Source: Halomonadaceae bacterium T82-2 (GTDB lineage: Bacteria; Pseudomonadota; Gammaproteobacteria; Pseudomonadales; Halomonadaceae). From it: DNA of 60,879 nucleotides. The DNA lies in the NCBI GenBank assembly GCA_001577635.1, contig LSBP01000018.1, forward strand, positions 1-60,879. Reading direction: 5' to 3'. The translations under genes and the position numbers were made by a program. Below the pieces are notes generated by a model, which made no database searches, was not told where the DNA came from, and saw only the letters and a program-made list of their open reading frames with translations. Below are positions 27,529 to 38,384 of this stretch, piece after piece. How positions within the stretch are numbered: the first letter of the stretch is position 1; every line of letters begins with the position of its first letter.

Positions 27529-29793
27529 ATGCTGAGCAAAGAACTTGAACTGACCCTGAACACGGCCTTCACGGTGGCGCGCTCCAAGCGGCATGAATTC
27601 ATGACCGTCGAGCATCTGCTGCTGGCCCTGCTGGACAATGCGTCGGCCGCCGACGTGCTGCGTGCCTGCGGCGCCAGCCTCGACAAGCTGCGTTCCGATC
27701 TGCAGGACTTCATCAACTCCACGACGCCGCTGATTCCCGAGGATCAGGAGGACCGCGAGACCCAGCCGACCCTGGGCTTCCAGCGCGTGCTGCAGCGCGC
27801 CGTCTTCCACGTGCAGTCCTCCGGCAAGTCCGAGGTCACCGGCGCCAACGTGCTGGTGGCGATCTTCTCCGAGCAGGAAAGCCAGGCCGTCTATTTCCTG
27901 AAACAGCAGAACGTGGCCCGCGTCGATGCGGTCAACTACATAGCCCATGGCATCTCCAAGGTGGCCGGCCACGGACAGAACCCGTCGCCGTCCCAGGAGG
28001 CCGAAGAGGGGGAAGAGGGTATGAGCGAAGGCAATGCCCACCCGTTGACCGGCTACGCGACCAATCTCAACGAGCAGGCCCGTCTCGGCAAGATCGACCC
28101 CTTGATCGGTCGCGATCACGAACTCGAGCGGACCGTGCAGATCCTGGCGCGGCGGCGCAAGAACAACCCGCTGCTGGTCGGCGAGGCCGGGGTCGGCAAG
28201 ACGGCGATCGCCGAGGGTCTGGCCAAGCGCATCGTCGAGGAGGACGTGCCCGACGTCATCAGCGACGCCGTGGTCTATGCGCTGGACATGGGCGCGCTGC
28301 TGGCCGGCACCAAGTATCGCGGTGACTTCGAGAAGCGCCTCAAGGCGCTGCTCGCCGAGCTCAAGAAGCAGCCCAATGCCATCCTGTTCATCGACGAGAT
28401 TCACACGGTGATCGGCGCCGGCGCGGCCTCCGGCGGCGTGATGGATGCCTCCAACCTGCTCAAGCCGCTGCTCTCCTCCGGCGAGCTGCGCTGCATCGGT
28501 TCGACCACCTTCCAGGAATTCCGCGGCATCTTCGAGAAGGATCGCGCCCTGGCGCGTCGGTTCCAGAAGGTCGATGTGCTCGAGCCCACGGTCGAGGACA
28601 CGATCCGCATTCTCAAGGGGCTGCGCGGACGCTTCGAGGAGCACCACCAGCTCAAGTACACCGATGGGGCGCTGGACAGCGCCGTGCGCCTGGCGGACCG
28701 TTACATCAACGACCGCCACCTGCCCGACAAGGCGATCGACGTGATCGACGAGGCGGGAGCGCACCAGCGCCTGCTGCCGCCCGAGATGCGGGTCGCGACC
28801 ATCGACACCGAACAGGTCGAGGCAGTGGTGGCGTCGATCGCGCGGATTCCGCCGAAGAGCGTTTCCTCGTCGGATCGCAAGCTGCTCTCCAACCTCGATC
28901 GTGACCTGAAGATGCTGGTCTTTGGTCAGGACGAGGCCATCGACAGCCTGGCGGCGGCGATCAAGCTCTCGCGGGCAGGGCTCAAGTCTCCCGACAAGCC
29001 GGTCGGCAGCTTCCTGTTCGCCGGGCCGACCGGGGTCGGCAAGACCGAGGTGGCTCGCCAGCTTTCCCAGTTGATGGGCATCTCGCTGGTGCGCTTCGAC
29101 ATGTCGGAGTACATGGAGCGCCACACCGTGTCGCGGCTGATCGGTGCGCCTCCCGGCTATGTCGGTTACGACCAGGGCGGGCTGCTGACCGAGGCGGTCA
29201 CCAAGCAGCCACACTGCGTACTGCTGCTCGACGAGATCGAGAAGGCGCACCCCGAGGTCTTCAATCTGCTGCTGCAGGTCATGGATCACGGTCGCCTGAC
29301 CGACAACAACGGCCGCGAGGCGGATTTCCGTCACGTGATCCTGATCATGACCTCGAACGCCGGGGCCGAGCAGATCGCGCGGCGCTCGATCGGCTTCCAG
29401 ACGCAGGATCACTCCACGGACGGCATGGAGATGATTCGCAAGACCTTCACGCCGGAGTTCCGCAACCGTCTGGACGGCATCATCCAGTTCCACGGCCTGG
29501 CGCCGGACATCGTGCGCAACGTGGTCGACAAGTTCCTGGTCGAACTGCAGGCCCAGCTCGACGAGAAGCGGGTTCAGCTGGATGTGGACGAAGCCGCCAA
29601 GGCCTGGCTGGCCGAGAAGGGCTACGATCCCGAGATGGGAGCCCGGCCGATGGCGCGTGTGATCCAGGAGAAACTCAAGAAACCGTTGGCGGAACTCATC
29701 CTGTTCGGCGAACTGGCCGAGCACGGCGGTCTGGTGCATGTCACCGTGGAGGGTGGCGAGTTGCACCTGGCCACGGAGGCCGAGGTCGCCTGA
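27529..29793 (+). CDS. clpA: ClpA, ATPase subunit of ClpAP
   Basis: The 754-residue AAA+ unfoldase (E. coli 758) has an N-domain beginning [20 protein letters not shown], a first ATPase module with Walker A GEAGVGKT at residues 218-225 and IDEIHTVIG, and a second with GPTGVGKT at 499-506 and [15 protein letters not shown]. It lacks the long coiled-coil middle domain of ClpB. The AAGGGGA site before 27529 sets the start. With clpS it feeds ClpP, which is not in the window. Confidence 0.97.
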   Translation: MLSKELELTLNTAFTVARSKRHEFMTVEHLLLALLDNASAADVLRACGASLDKLRSDLQDFINSTTPLIPEDQEDRETQPTLGFQRVLQRAVFHVQSSGKSEVTGANVLVAIFSEQESQAVYFLKQQNVARVDAVNYIAHGISKVAGHGQNPSPSQEAEEGEEGMSEGNAHPLTGYATNLNEQARLGKIDPLIGRDHELERTVQILARRRKNNPLLVGEAGVGKTAIAEGLAKRIVEEDVPDVISDAVVYALDMGALLAGTKYRGDFEKRLKALLAELKKQPNAILFIDEIHTVIGAGAASGGVMDASNLLKPLLSSGELRCIGSTTFQEFRGIFEKDRALARRFQKVDVLEPTVEDTIRILKGLRGRFEEHHQLKYTDGALDSAVRLADRYINDRHLPDKAIDVIDEAGAHQRLLPPEMRVATIDTEQVEAVVASIARIPPKSVSSSDRKLLSNLDRDLKMLVFGQDEAIDSLAAAIKLSRAGLKSPDKPVGSFLFAGPTGVGKTEVARQLSQLMGISLVRFDMSEYMERHTVSRLIGAPPGYVGYDQGGLLTEAVTKQPHCVLLLDEIEKAHPEVFNLLLQVMDHGRLTDNNGREADFRHVILIMTSNAGAEQIARRSIGFQTQDHSTDGMEMIRKTFTPEFRNRLDGIIQFHGLAPDIVRNVVDKFLVELQAQLDEKRVQLDVDEAAKAWLAEKGYDPEMGARPMARVIQEKLKKPLAELILFGELAEHGGLVHVTVEGGELHLATEAEVA

Positions 29794-29816
29794 CGTCGCC
29801 AGCTACCGGTGGACGA

Positions 29817-29879
29817 GGGGCCGGCTCCGGCCCCGTATCCGCCTTGCCGATCGCGCCTCGTCCCCGGACGGGGCGTTTT
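29817..29879 (+). terminator. double hairpin terminator after clpA
   Basis: GGGGCCGG-CT-CCGGCCCC (29817-29834) is followed by CGCCTCGTCC-CC-GGACGGGGCG (29854-29875, one G-T pair) and TTTTC. The second hairpin is the likely terminator; the first may help or pause. Confidence 0.75.
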
Positions 29880-30022
29880 CACGAGGAGGGTGGCGTGCTG
29901 CGCATCGACGTCGAAGCGGCGGCGTGTGTCACGGTTGCCGGTGCCGGCTGGCCGCGGACGAGAGAAGTCGGTTCAGGCAAGGCCTGTGACGCCGCGGCGA
30001 CAAGGGGGCGGTGGAGGCGCGT

Positions 30023-30241
30023 TCAGCGAGAACGGTAGACGATGCGGCCCTTGGAGAGGTCATAGGGCGTCAGTTCAACCTTGACCTTGTCACCGGTCAG
30101 GATGCGGATGTAGTTCTTGCGCATCTTGCCGGAAATGTGTGCGGTGACGACATGGCCGTTTTCCAGCTCGACGCGAAACATGGTGTTGGGCAGCGTGTCG
30201 ACGACGACACCTTCCATTTCGATATGATCTTCTCGTGCCAT
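30023..30241 (-). CDS. infA: InfA, translation initiation factor IF-1
   Basis: The 72-residue S1/OB-fold protein starts [20 protein letters not shown] and ends KGRIVYRSR, standard IF-1. It binds the 30S A-site with IF-2 and IF-3. The start at 30241 gives exactly the E. coli length; 25 upstream codons in frame are not conserved. It is transcribed on the same strand as bpt and aat, 119 bases after bpt. Confidence 0.98.
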   Translation of the reverse strand: MAREDHIEMEGVVVDTLPNTMFRVELENGHVVTAHISGKMRKNYIRILTGDKVKVELTPYDLSKGRIVYRSR

Positions 30242-30360
30242 ATAGGCGAACCCTCGATGGTGGACTAGGTCATCACGATGACGTCGTTGCCATGCTGCAA
30301 CGCCGTCATCGATCAAGATAGCCCGATATTTTGCCGCATGCCGCGCGCCAAGGCAAAGAA

Positions 30361-31107
30361 TCAGCGCTGCCGACGGGGAATCGCCCGGCGCCAGTGACGG
30401 CCATCAAGGAACTCGAGCGGCTGGAAGGCCTGCTTGTAGTTCATCTTCGATGACTCGCGGATCCAGTACCCCAGGTAGACATGTGCCAGGCCCAGGCGGC
30501 GGGCCAGCTCGATCTGGTAAAGCACGGCATGAGTGCCCAGCGAGCGCCGGGCGTATGCGGCATCGGGGTCGAAGAAGGTATAGATCGCCGACAGCCCGTG
30601 ACCGAGGATATCGATGGCGGCGACGCCGAGCAGCTGCCCCTTCAGCCGGAACTCCAGCAGCCGGGCGTAGGGATGGTCCAGGGTCAGGAAGGTGCGATAC
30701 TGCTCGTGGCTCGGCGGATACATGTCGCCGTCGGCATGGCGGGTGCGAATGTAACGTGCGTAAAGCGCATAGTGTTCGGGGTCGAAGACGGCGGGGCGGT
30801 CGTGCCATTCCAGATCCGCGTTGCGCTGCCGGAGCTTGCGCTGCGTGCGGCTGGGGGTGAAGTCGGCCACCGGAATGCGTACCGAGATGCAGGCGCTGCA
30901 GCCCTCGCAGTGCGGGCGATAGAGATGGCGCCCGCTGCGCCGGAAGCCGAGCAGCGCCAGCGAATCGTAGACGCCTTGCCCGGGCGATTCCTGAGGATCG
31001 AGAAACAGCGTCGTCGCCTCGCGGCCGGGCAGGTAACTGCAGGCATGAGGGACGGTCAGGAAGAAGCGCAGATCCCTGGCCGGCTGTCGCGGCGTGCTAC
31101 TGCTCAC
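30361..31107 (-). CDS. bpt: Bpt, aspartate/glutamate leucyltransferase
   Basis: The 248-residue protein (R-transferase/Ate1 family) attaches leucine from Leu-tRNA to proteins beginning with Asp or Glu, turning them into ClpS substrates. The N-terminus has the cysteine cluster [15 protein letters not shown], with a further [14 protein letters not shown] before it. The C-terminal GNAT-like half ends [18 protein letters not shown], the family hallmark. I choose the GTG at 31107 because GGGAGG lies at proper distance and the product length fits; the ATG at 31185 would overlap aat by 89 bases. With GTG the overlap is 11 bases. Confidence 0.94.
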   Translation of the reverse strand: MSSSTPRQPARDLRFFLTVPHACSYLPGREATTLFLDPQESPGQGVYDSLALLGFRRSGRHLYRPHCEGCSACISVRIPVADFTPSRTQRKLRQRNADLEWHDRPAVFDPEHYALYARYIRTRHADGDMYPPSHEQYRTFLTLDHPYARLLEFRLKGQLLGVAAIDILGHGLSAIYTFFDPDAAYARRSLGTHAVLYQIELARRLGLAHVYLGYWIRESSKMNYKQAFQPLEFLDGRHWRRAIPRRQR

Positions 31108-31819
31108 GATCTCGGCCTCCCGAATGGCAGCGAAATGGCGGGGCCAGTACCCAGGATTCCGCCGGTAGGGCGGCATAATGCTCAAGATAGTCGATGAATG
31201 CCTCGCGGGCGATCTCCCGGGCGCCCAGGCTGGCCAGGTGGGCGGTGTGCATCTGGCAGTCGATCAGACCGCCGCCCTGGGCCTGCAGGTGGTGGGCCAG
31301 ATGCACCAGGGCGATCTTGGAGGCATCGTTCTCGCGACTGAACATCGATTCGCCGAAGAACATGCGTCCCAGCGCCACCCCGTAGAGGCCGCCGACCAGC
31401 TGCCCGTCACGCCAGACTTCCACCGAGTGCGCATGGCCCAGCGCGTGAAGGCGCTGGTAAGCGGCCTGCATGGCGGCGGTGATCCAGGTGCCGTCGGCAT
31501 CCTCTCGCGGGGCGGCGCAGGCGGTGATGACGTCGGCGAAGCACTGGTCGCGACTGACCGTGAAGCCGCCGTTGCGCAGCCGCTTGGCAAGGCTGCGCCG
31601 CACCCGGATCTCCTCGGGAAACAGCACCAGGCGGGGGGTCGGGCACCACCAGAGGATCGGCTGGTCGTCGCTGAACCAGGGAAAGATACCGCGCCGGTAG
31701 GCGGCCAGCAGCCACTCGGGGGTGAGGGCGCCGCCGGCGGCCAGCAGACCCGGCGGCGCGTCGAAGGCGTCGGCGATGTCGGGAAACTGCACGGGGGACT
31801 CGGCTAGCCAGGGCAACAT
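31097..31819 (-). CDS. aat: Aat, leucyl/phenylalanyl-tRNA-protein transferase
   Basis: The 240-residue product has Aat landmarks PGLLAAGGALTPEWLLAAYR, GIFPWFSDDQPILWWCPTPR and LYGVALGRMFFGESMFS. It adds Leu or Phe to N-terminal Arg and Lys, making primary N-degrons. It overlaps bpt by 11 bases, so both tagging enzymes are made from one message next to the genes for the reader (clpS) and the unfoldase (clpA). It is divergent from ftsK across 178 bases. Confidence 0.97.
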   Translation of the reverse strand: MLPWLAESPVQFPDIADAFDAPPGLLAAGGALTPEWLLAAYRRGIFPWFSDDQPILWWCPTPRLVLFPEEIRVRRSLAKRLRNGGFTVSRDQCFADVITACAAPREDADGTWITAAMQAAYQRLHALGHAHSVEVWRDGQLVGGLYGVALGRMFFGESMFSRENDASKIALVHLAHHLQAQGGGLIDCQMHTAHLASLGAREIAREAFIDYLEHYAALPAESWVLAPPFRCHSGGRDREQ

Positions 31820-31997
31820 GAGGTGGCGGGTCTCGTGATCGGGGTGTCGGCGACAAGTGTGCCGCCGCTAACCGCTGCGCTCAATGCCCGGCCGGCCCCC
31901 TGTGACCGCCGGGTCTGGCTCGGTATGATGGCGGGCATGGAACGGGGCGGCGCCCGCGGGGCTCGCCGTTGCCGAGGACGGAAAGGGAGAAGGCCTT

Positions 31998-34900
31998 TTG
32001 CGCAAGACATCGTCTGAAGGGCGTCGCCAGAGCGCCGCCCAGGCCCGGGAACGGGCGCGTCGGTTCGGCCTGCGGCTGCAGGGCGCGACGCGGGAGGGCA
32101 CGGTGATCGTGCTGCTCGCGACGTGCATCTTTCTGCTGCTGGCCCTGTTCAGCTATTCGCCCGCGGATCCCGGCTGGTCGCACAGCGGGCCGGAGCAGGC
32201 GGTGAGCAACTGGATGGGGGCCTTCGGTGCCTGGCTGTCCGACGTGCTCTATTCGCTGTTCGGGGCCAGCGCCCTCTGGTGGCCCGGGATGCTGGGCTTC
32301 GCCGCCTGGCGCCTGATGCGCCGTCGCGAGGTGCGCCTGGAGTGGGATGCCACGGCGCTGGCGGTGCGGGCCGGCGGGCTGGTGCTGCTGGTCATGGCCA
32401 CCACCAGCCTCGGGGCGCTGCATTTCTACAACCCGCACAGCGACCTGCCCTATCAGGCCGGCGGCATCCTCGGCGAAGGGCTCTCCGGTGCCCTGACGCC
32501 CACGGTGGGGCGGCGCGGGGCCACGCTGGTCGCGCTGGTCGCCTTCCTGGCCGGCTTCCCGCTGTTCTCCGGGCTGTCGTGGCTGACGGTCATGGACGAA
32601 CTGGGGCTGCGCTTTCATCGCGGCCTGCAGTGGCTGAGTGGCCAGTTCGGCCTGGCGCGCGAGGCGCTGCCCCGTCGACGCGAGAGCGATGCGGCCGGCG
32701 AGGCAGAGGATGCCTCGATGTCCGGGCCGGAGGAGGACGCGGCGGCCGACGCCGAGCCCACCCGCCGGTGGTGGCAGCGGCGGCGCGAGGAGCCGGCGCT
32801 GGCCGGCGGACCGCGCCAGGAGCCCAACCTGGGCGACATCGGCGGAGCCCCGGCCGAGCCCGACGGGCCCCCGCAGACGGCCCCCCGCGAGCGCGCCCAC
32901 GAAGACACCAGCACCGAGATCCCCTGGGACGCCCCCGAGCGCACGCCCTCGGCCAGGCAGCCGGGCGCGGCCTCTGCGGCTGATGCGCCGCCCTCTGCGG
33001 CCGATGCGCCGGCCTCATCGAGCGCCCCCGAGTCTTCCCGCGACGCCGGGGCGGCCTCCTCGCCACGGCAAACGGCCGATGCGCAGTCGCCGAGGCCCGA
33101 GCCGTCGGCACGGCAGGCGGCCGATCTGCAAGCGTCGAGGCCCGAGCCCCCCGCGCGCCAGGTGGGCGACGAGCCGGCGGCCCGCCCCGAGCCGTCGGTG
33201 GAGGCGCGGCGCCACGAGCCATCGCTCAATCTGGAGGCCGCGGCTGCCACCCCGGCGCGTCAGGACAATGCCCCGCCGGAACCGGTGCTGCCCGACGACG
33301 AGCCGATCATCCCCGCCAGCCTGTCGCGGCCGGTCCGGGATGAGCCGCCGGCGACGCCGGCTCGCGACCGTACCGAAGCGGCGCCGAAGAACGAATCGAC
33401 CGCCAGCGCGCACTCGCCAGCGCCGCGAGCCGACACGCCGGTGCGCGATGAACGCCCGGCGCCGGCCGAGCCCGAGCCTGCCCCGCCGCCCGAGGCGCCG
33501 GCTGCTCGTGAGCCCGCCGTCCGTGCCGATCACAGGCCCGCCGAACACGCGGAGGCGCATGACGACACCCCGCCCGACCGGCAGGCCGAGGCGCCGATGC
33601 CGCCTTTCGCTCCGCGCGAGCCCGAGCCCGAGGCGCCCGCTGCCGACGAGCCGCGCATCGCCGGCGCGGAGCAGGCCCGGGAAGCGGCCCGCGATCCGGG
33701 CGGCCCGGCGCTGTGGACGGTCGAGCATCTGCAGAACCAGCGCCCGGTGCTCGATGACCTGCCCGAGCCGGACGGCGACTTCCCGTCGCTGCGCCTGCTC
33801 ACGCCGCCGGATCCGCACCAGCCCAACTACACCCCGGAGCAGCTGGCCGACATGGCCGAGCTGCTCGAGACGCGGCTGCGTGAATACGGGGTCAAGGCCG
33901 AGGTGGTCGAGACCTGGCCGGGGCCGGTAATCACGCGCTTCGAGATCAAGCCCGCCGCCGGGGTGAAAGTGTCCAAGATCAGCAACCTGGCCAAGGATCT
34001 GGCGCGCTCGCTGATGGTCAAGAGCGTGCGCGTGGTCGAGGTGATTCCGGGGCGGCCCACCGTGGGCATCGAGATTCCCAACCCCAACCGGGCGATGATC
34101 CGGCTGCGCGAGGTGATCGATTCCGACGCCTACCAGCAGGCCACCTCGCCGCTGACCCTGGCGCTGGGGCACGACATCGGCGGCGCCCCGGTGGTCGCCA
34201 ACCTCGGCAAGATGCCGCACCTGCTGGTCGCCGGTACCACCGGCTCGGGCAAGTCCGTCGGGGTCAACGGCATGCTGATCTCGATGCTGCTCAAGGCGAC
34301 CCCCGAGGACGTGCGGATGATCATGGTCGACCCCAAGATGCTGGAGCTGTCGGTCTACGATGGCATCCCGCACCTGCTGGCGCCGGTGGTCACCGACATG
34401 AAGGAGGCCGCCAACGGCCTGCGCTGGTGCGTGGCGGAGATGGAACGCCGCTACAAGCTGATGGCGGCGATGGGGGTGCGCAACATCGCCGGTTTCAACG
34501 CCAAGCTCGACGAGGCCGAGCGCGCCGGCGCCCAGGTCGCCGACCCGCTGTGGGAGCCGCAGCCCTGGCAGATGCACGAACAGCCGCCGGTGCTCGAGAA
34601 GCTGCCCTACATCGTGGTGGTGATCGACGAGTTCGCCGACATGTTCATGATCGTCGGCAAGAAGGTCGAGGAGCTGATCGCGCGGCTGGCCCAGAAGGCG
34701 CGTGCGGCGGGCATCCACCTGATTCTCGCCACCCAGCGGCCGTCGGTGGATGTGGTCACCGGCCTGATCAAGGCCAACATACCCACGCGGATGGCCTTCC
34801 AGGTCTCGTCCAAGGTCGATTCGCGGACCATCCTCGATCAGGGGGGCGCGGAGAACCTGCTCGGCCACGGTGACATGCTCTACCTGCCGGCCGGCGCCGG

Positions 34901-35279
34901 CATGCCGACCCGTGTCCACGGCGCCTTCGTCGATGACGACGAGGTGCATCGGGTGGTCGAGGACTGGAAGCGTCGCGGCGAGCCGGAGTACATCGAGGAG
35001 ATCCTCTCCGGCGGCGTCTCCGCCGATGCCCTGACCGGCCTGGAGGCCGAGGGCGGTGGCGACGGCGACGATGCCGAGCAGGACGCGCTCTACGACGAGG
35101 CGGTGATGTTCGTCACCGAGTCGCGCCGGGCCTCGATCTCCGCCGTGCAGCGCCGCTTCAAGATCGGCTACAACCGCGCGGCGCGGCTGGTCGAGGCCAT
35201 GGAAGCCGCCGGCGTGGTGTCGTCGATGGGCACCAACGGCAGCCGCGAGGTACTGGCGCCGCCGCCGGTGGGGGATTGA
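31998..35279 (+). CDS. ftsK: FtsK, DNA translocase of the division septum
   Basis: The 1093-residue protein has an N-terminal part with about four membrane segments (first near residues 36-55, [20 protein letters not shown]), a long Pro/Ala/Glu/Arg-rich linker (about 220-570), a RecA-like motor with Walker A GTTGSGKS at 746-753 and [11 protein letters not shown] as Walker B, and a C-terminal winged-helix gamma domain ([20 protein letters not shown]) that reads KOPS. It pumps chromosome termini and activates XerCD at dif. Initiation is at TTG, 31998, after GGGAGAAGG; no better ATG or GTG exists before the first membrane segment. lolA and rarA follow as in E. coli. Confidence 0.96.
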   Translation: MRKTSSEGRRQSAAQARERARRFGLRLQGATREGTVIVLLATCIFLLLALFSYSPADPGWSHSGPEQAVSNWMGAFGAWLSDVLYSLFGASALWWPGMLGFAAWRLMRRREVRLEWDATALAVRAGGLVLLVMATTSLGALHFYNPHSDLPYQAGGILGEGLSGALTPTVGRRGATLVALVAFLAGFPLFSGLSWLTVMDELGLRFHRGLQWLSGQFGLAREALPRRRESDAAGEAEDASMSGPEEDAAADAEPTRRWWQRRREEPALAGGPRQEPNLGDIGGAPAEPDGPPQTAPRERAHEDTSTEIPWDAPERTPSARQPGAASAADAPPSAADAPASSSAPESSRDAGAASSPRQTADAQSPRPEPSARQAADLQASRPEPPARQVGDEPAARPEPSVEARRHEPSLNLEAAAATPARQDNAPPEPVLPDDEPIIPASLSRPVRDEPPATPARDRTEAAPKNESTASAHSPAPRADTPVRDERPAPAEPEPAPPPEAPAAREPAVRADHRPAEHAEAHDDTPPDRQAEAPMPPFAPREPEPEAPAADEPRIAGAEQAREAARDPGGPALWTVEHLQNQRPVLDDLPEPDGDFPSLRLLTPPDPHQPNYTPEQLADMAELLETRLREYGVKAEVVETWPGPVITRFEIKPAAGVKVSKISNLAKDLARSLMVKSVRVVEVIPGRPTVGIEIPNPNRAMIRLREVIDSDAYQQATSPLTLALGHDIGGAPVVANLGKMPHLLVAGTTGSGKSVGVNGMLISMLLKATPEDVRMIMVDPKMLELSVYDGIPHLLAPVVTDMKEAANGLRWCVAEMERRYKLMAAMGVRNIAGFNAKLDEAERAGAQVADPLWEPQPWQMHEQPPVLEKLPYIVVVIDEFADMFMIVGKKVEELIARLAQKARAAGIHLILATQRPSVDVVTGLIKANIPTRMAFQVSSKVDSRTILDQGGAENLLGHGDMLYLPAGAGMPTRVHGAFVDDDEVHRVVEDWKRRGEPEYIEEILSGGVSADALTGLEAEGGGDGDDAEQDALYDEAVMFVTESRRASISAVQRRFKIGYNRAARLVEAMEAAGVVSSMGTNGSREVLAPPPVGD

Positions 35280-35357
35280 ACCCCGGCGGCCGCGCTGCGG
35301 TCCATGAAACACGGGGTGCGAGCCACCCCGGGCGTCCATCATTACCAAGGAGATGGC

Positions 35358-35993
35358 ATGAAAGGGTTCAAGACACTGATGGCGACCGGCCTGCTGCTGT
35401 TGCTGGCCCCTCTGGCGGCCAGTGCGGATTCGCAGGCGGCCGATCGGCTGGCGACGCTGCTCGAGCCGCTCGACAGCTATGCCGCCGACTTCGATCAGAA
35501 GATTCTCGACAGCAGCGGCAACCGCCTGCAGGAGGCCAGGGGGCGGATGTGGCTGTCGCGTCCCGGCAAGTTCCGCTGGGAGGTGGAGGACCCCTACCGC
35601 CAGGTCGTGGTGTCGGACGGTGACAAGGTCTATCTCTACGACCCGGATCTGGAGCAGGTCACGGTGCAGCCACTGGATACCCGGGTCACGCATACCCCGG
35701 CCTTGCTGCTATCGGGCAGCAGTGACGCGCTCACCAAGAACTACCGGGTCTCGCGTCAGCAGCAGGGCACCGCCGAAACCTTCACGCTGATTCCGCAGAC
35801 TCCCGATACCCTGTTCGAGTCACTCAAGATGATCTTCTACAGCGAGCGCCTCGGCGGGCTCAAGATGACCGACAGTACCGGCCAGCAGACGGCGATTCGC
35901 TTCGACAACGTCGAGGTCAACCCGGCCATCGAGACCGATCGCTTTCACTTCGCCATTCCCGACGGGGCCGATGTGATCCGCGAGGCCGGCTGA
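35358..35993 (+). CDS. lolA: LolA, periplasmic lipoprotein carrier
   Basis: The 211-residue precursor has a Sec signal (MKGFKTLMATGLLLLLAPLAASA) and a mature half-barrel with LolA features: FDQKILDSSGNRLQEARG, WLSRPGKFRWEVEDPY and SLKMIFYSERLGGLKM. It shuttles outer-membrane lipoproteins from LolCDE to LolB. AAGGAGAT precedes the ATG at 35358. It lies 78 bases after ftsK. The glycine-zipper lipoprotein at 15.5 kb would be a client. Confidence 0.95.
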   Translation: MKGFKTLMATGLLLLLAPLAASADSQAADRLATLLEPLDSYAADFDQKILDSSGNRLQEARGRMWLSRPGKFRWEVEDPYRQVVVSDGDKVYLYDPDLEQVTVQPLDTRVTHTPALLLSGSSDALTKNYRVSRQQQGTAETFTLIPQTPDTLFESLKMIFYSERLGGLKMTDSTGQQTAIRFDNVEVNPAIETDRFHFAIPDGADVIREAG

Positions 35994-36026
35994 ACCCATC
36001 CCGGCATGTCGCCGTTGTTGTCTTTC

Positions 36027-36054
36027 CGAACGCTCGGCCCGTGCCGGGCGTTCG
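36027..36054. terminator. terminator between lolA and rarA
   Basis: CGAACGCTCGGC pairs with GCCGGGCGTTCG (one G-T pair) around CCGT, directly abutting the rarA stop codon. It serves convergent genes. Confidence 0.75.
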
Positions 36055-37407
36055 TCATTGTGGCGGGTGATGGGCATCGGCCTCGGCGTCCAGGCTGGCC
36101 CGCCACTCCTGCATCTGCTTGAAGCGCTTTTCCTGACCGTGGTCGCTGGGTGCGAAAAAGGCGGCGCTCGGCAGCTCGCCGGGCCAGCAGTCGTGCGCGC
36201 TGCCGGCCGGGTAGGCGTGGGGTTCGTTGTGCGCATAACGGTAGCCCTCGCCGTGACCCAGCGAGGCCATCAGCTTGGTGGGGGCGTTCCGCAGATAGGT
36301 GGGGACCTCGAAATGGGGGTGGTCGGCGACGAAAGCCTGGGCTGTCTTCCAGGCCTGATCGATGGCGTTGCTCTTGGGGGCCACGGCCAGGTGAATGGCC
36401 GCATGGGCGATGGCGCGCTGGCCCTCGTAGTCGCCGAGACGCAGGTAGGCATCCCAGGCGGCCATGACCAGTGGCAGGGCACGGGGCTCGGCGTTGCCGA
36501 CATCTTCGGAAGCGATCGCCGCCAGACGACGAATCACGTCCAGCGGGTCGCCGCCGCCCTGGACGAAGCGGGCGATGTAGAGCAGAGCTGCGTCGGGGCG
36601 TGAGGAACGCACCGACTTGTGGATCGCCGAGAGCAGATCGTAGTAGTGATCGCCCTGCTTGTCGAAGGCACTGGCCTGATGGCCGATGACCGCCTCGAGG
36701 GCGTCGTGTTCCAGATGCTCGCGGCCCGTGTCGTCGGTGCGCGTGAAGTCGCAGGCGGACTCGAGCAGGCCCAGGGCGCGTCGGGCGTCGCCGCCGCTGG
36801 CCCGGGCGAGGGTCGCCAGCACGGCGTCCCCGGCATGAATGTGCCGAGCCCCGAGGCCGCGTTGCACATCGCCGAGGGCGCGTCGCATCACCGCGATCAG
36901 CTCGGCCTCGCCGAGTGTCTTGAGAACGTAGACCCGCGCTCGCGAGAGCAGTGCCGAGTTGACCTCGAACGAGGGGTTCTCGGTGGTGGCGCCGATCAGT
37001 GTCAGCAGCCCCGACTCGACGTGGGGCAGCAGGGCGTCCTGCTGGCTCTTGTTGAGACGATGAATCTCGTCGAGAAACAGCACCGTGGGCCGCTGGCGAG
37101 CCCGGGCGTCGCGGGCGCGCTCGACGGCGGCGCGAAGTTCCTTGACGCCGGCCATCACCGCCGACAGGTGTTCCAGGGTGGCCCCCGAGGCCGCGGCGAG
37201 AATCTCGGCCAGGGTGGTCTTGCCGACCCCCGGTGGCCCCCACAGGATCATCGAGCGCAGCCGCCCGCTTTCGGCCATGCGGCGCAGGGGCTTGTCGGGG
37301 CCGACCAGCGCAGGCTGGCCGAGGTAGTCATCGAGGCTCCGCGGGCGCATGCGAAAGGCGAGCGGGGCATTGTCATCGGTCGCAGCCGAGTCGGAAAACA
37401 GGTCCAT
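36055..37407 (-). CDS. rarA: RarA/MgsA, replication-associated AAA+ recombination protein
   Basis: The 450-residue clamp-loader-like ATPase (E. coli RarA 447) has Walker [17 protein letters not shown] near residue 50, Walker [17 protein letters not shown] near 105, sensor 1 [14 protein letters not shown], and the C-terminal tetramerisation region [17 protein letters not shown]. It acts at stalled forks with SSB and RecA. The ATG at 37407 begins [12 protein letters not shown]; an ATG 23 codons upstream is less likely. Convergent with lolA. Confidence 0.97.
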   Translation of the reverse strand: MDLFSDSAATDDNAPLAFRMRPRSLDDYLGQPALVGPDKPLRRMAESGRLRSMILWGPPGVGKTTLAEILAAASGATLEHLSAVMAGVKELRAAVERARDARARQRPTVLFLDEIHRLNKSQQDALLPHVESGLLTLIGATTENPSFEVNSALLSRARVYVLKTLGEAELIAVMRRALGDVQRGLGARHIHAGDAVLATLARASGGDARRALGLLESACDFTRTDDTGREHLEHDALEAVIGHQASAFDKQGDHYYDLLSAIHKSVRSSRPDAALLYIARFVQGGGDPLDVIRRLAAIASEDVGNAEPRALPLVMAAWDAYLRLGDYEGQRAIAHAAIHLAVAPKSNAIDQAWKTAQAFVADHPHFEVPTYLRNAPTKLMASLGHGEGYRYAHNEPHAYPAGSAHDCWPGELPSAAFFAPSDHGQEKRFKQMQEWRASLDAEADAHHPPQ

Positions 37408-37628
37408 GGCGGTATGTCGCTTCGTCGTGTCGCTGCCGTTGGCGGGATTCAACGGGCGCCGGAGCGCCTGTGCCACTAGTGTGATACACGTCGCAGGGCG
37501 AAAACAGTCGCACCCGTTGTCGAATGGCTGATGATCAAAAAGATGCCGGGGGGCGCAAGTCGCCTACACTGGGTGAATGATTCAGGGCTACCCCCGTCGC
37601 TCAATGTCCAGCAGAGGAGGCTCTCGCC

Positions 37629-38180
37629 ATGCCCATGCTCAATCAATTGCGCCAGGACCATGCCAACATGGCGCGCCTGTTGCACGTGCTCTCGCTCAAG
37701 CACAGGACGCTGGATGAGGGCGAGCGGCCCAATTTCCAACTGGTCCGCGAGGTGGTCGATTTCATCCTCGACTACATGAGCGGCTTCACGGTACCGCTGG
37801 AGCGGATCTGTGGTGAGCGCCTGATGACGCGCGTGCCCGAGGTCGATGACCTGATCACGCGGCTGACCACGGACTACGAGGCGCTGCATCGTCGCCTGAT
37901 GCGCCTGTCGGAGGATCTGGACATGATCCTGATGGATGCCGTCGTGCCGATGGACCGCTTCGCCGACGACCTCCAGGCCTATCTGGAGGCGCACCGCGCC
38001 TACCTGCGTGCCGAACGCGAGGAGCTGTTTCCGCTGATTCGCGAGCATTTCGACGAGAAGGATCTCGAGGAACTGGCCAGGGCGCTCCCGGAAGGGGCCG
38101 AACGCGAGCTGGCGCGACTGCAGGATGCCTACCCGGAGCTGTATGCCGAATTCAGCGAGGCGCCTTCGCCGCTGAGCTGA
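37629..38180 (+). CDS. hemerythrin HHE-like protein with degenerate metal site
   Basis: The 183-residue four-helix protein looks like the HHE/YtfE-type hemerythrin family: LRQDHANMARLLHVLS at the start (His11), a second helix FILDYMSGF, ALHRRLMRLSEDL, and LEAHRAYLRAEREELFPLIREHF near the end. In the family, the helix after DYM normally continues with Y-P-D then HHPKE, supplying two His and a Glu for the di-iron centre; here it reads TVPLERICGERLM, so those ligands are absent. Oxygen or NO binding through a normal di-iron site is therefore doubtful. A GAGGAGG ribosome site precedes the ATG. Confidence 0.75.
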   Translation: MPMLNQLRQDHANMARLLHVLSLKHRTLDEGERPNFQLVREVVDFILDYMSGFTVPLERICGERLMTRVPEVDDLITRLTTDYEALHRRLMRLSEDLDMILMDAVVPMDRFADDLQAYLEAHRAYLRAEREELFPLIREHFDEKDLEELARALPEGAERELARLQDAYPELYAEFSEAPSPLS

Positions 38181-38384
38181 ACGCCGCGCCGGGCGCGCGT
38201 TGGGCGGTGCCTCACGGGTAGGGTAGACTAGGCGCTTTTTGGCGTGGTGTGACGAGGCCTTCATGGAGCGCCTTTCGGCGAAACGGATCCTGTGTGCGGC
38301 AGCTGGCCGTGAGCGTGGCGATAGCGGCAGTGCGACGCTGGCCCGGGCCGTGCGGTCGGCGGCGCGAGCCCGTGGGGAGGGCGC

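Noticed and set aside
27451-29766. 771-codon open frame antisense to clpA
   Set aside because: Codon-bias shadow with no recognisable protein features.
33015-35693. 892-codon open frame antisense to ftsK
   Set aside because: Arg/Gly/His-rich translation typical of the reverse strand of high-GC coding sequence.
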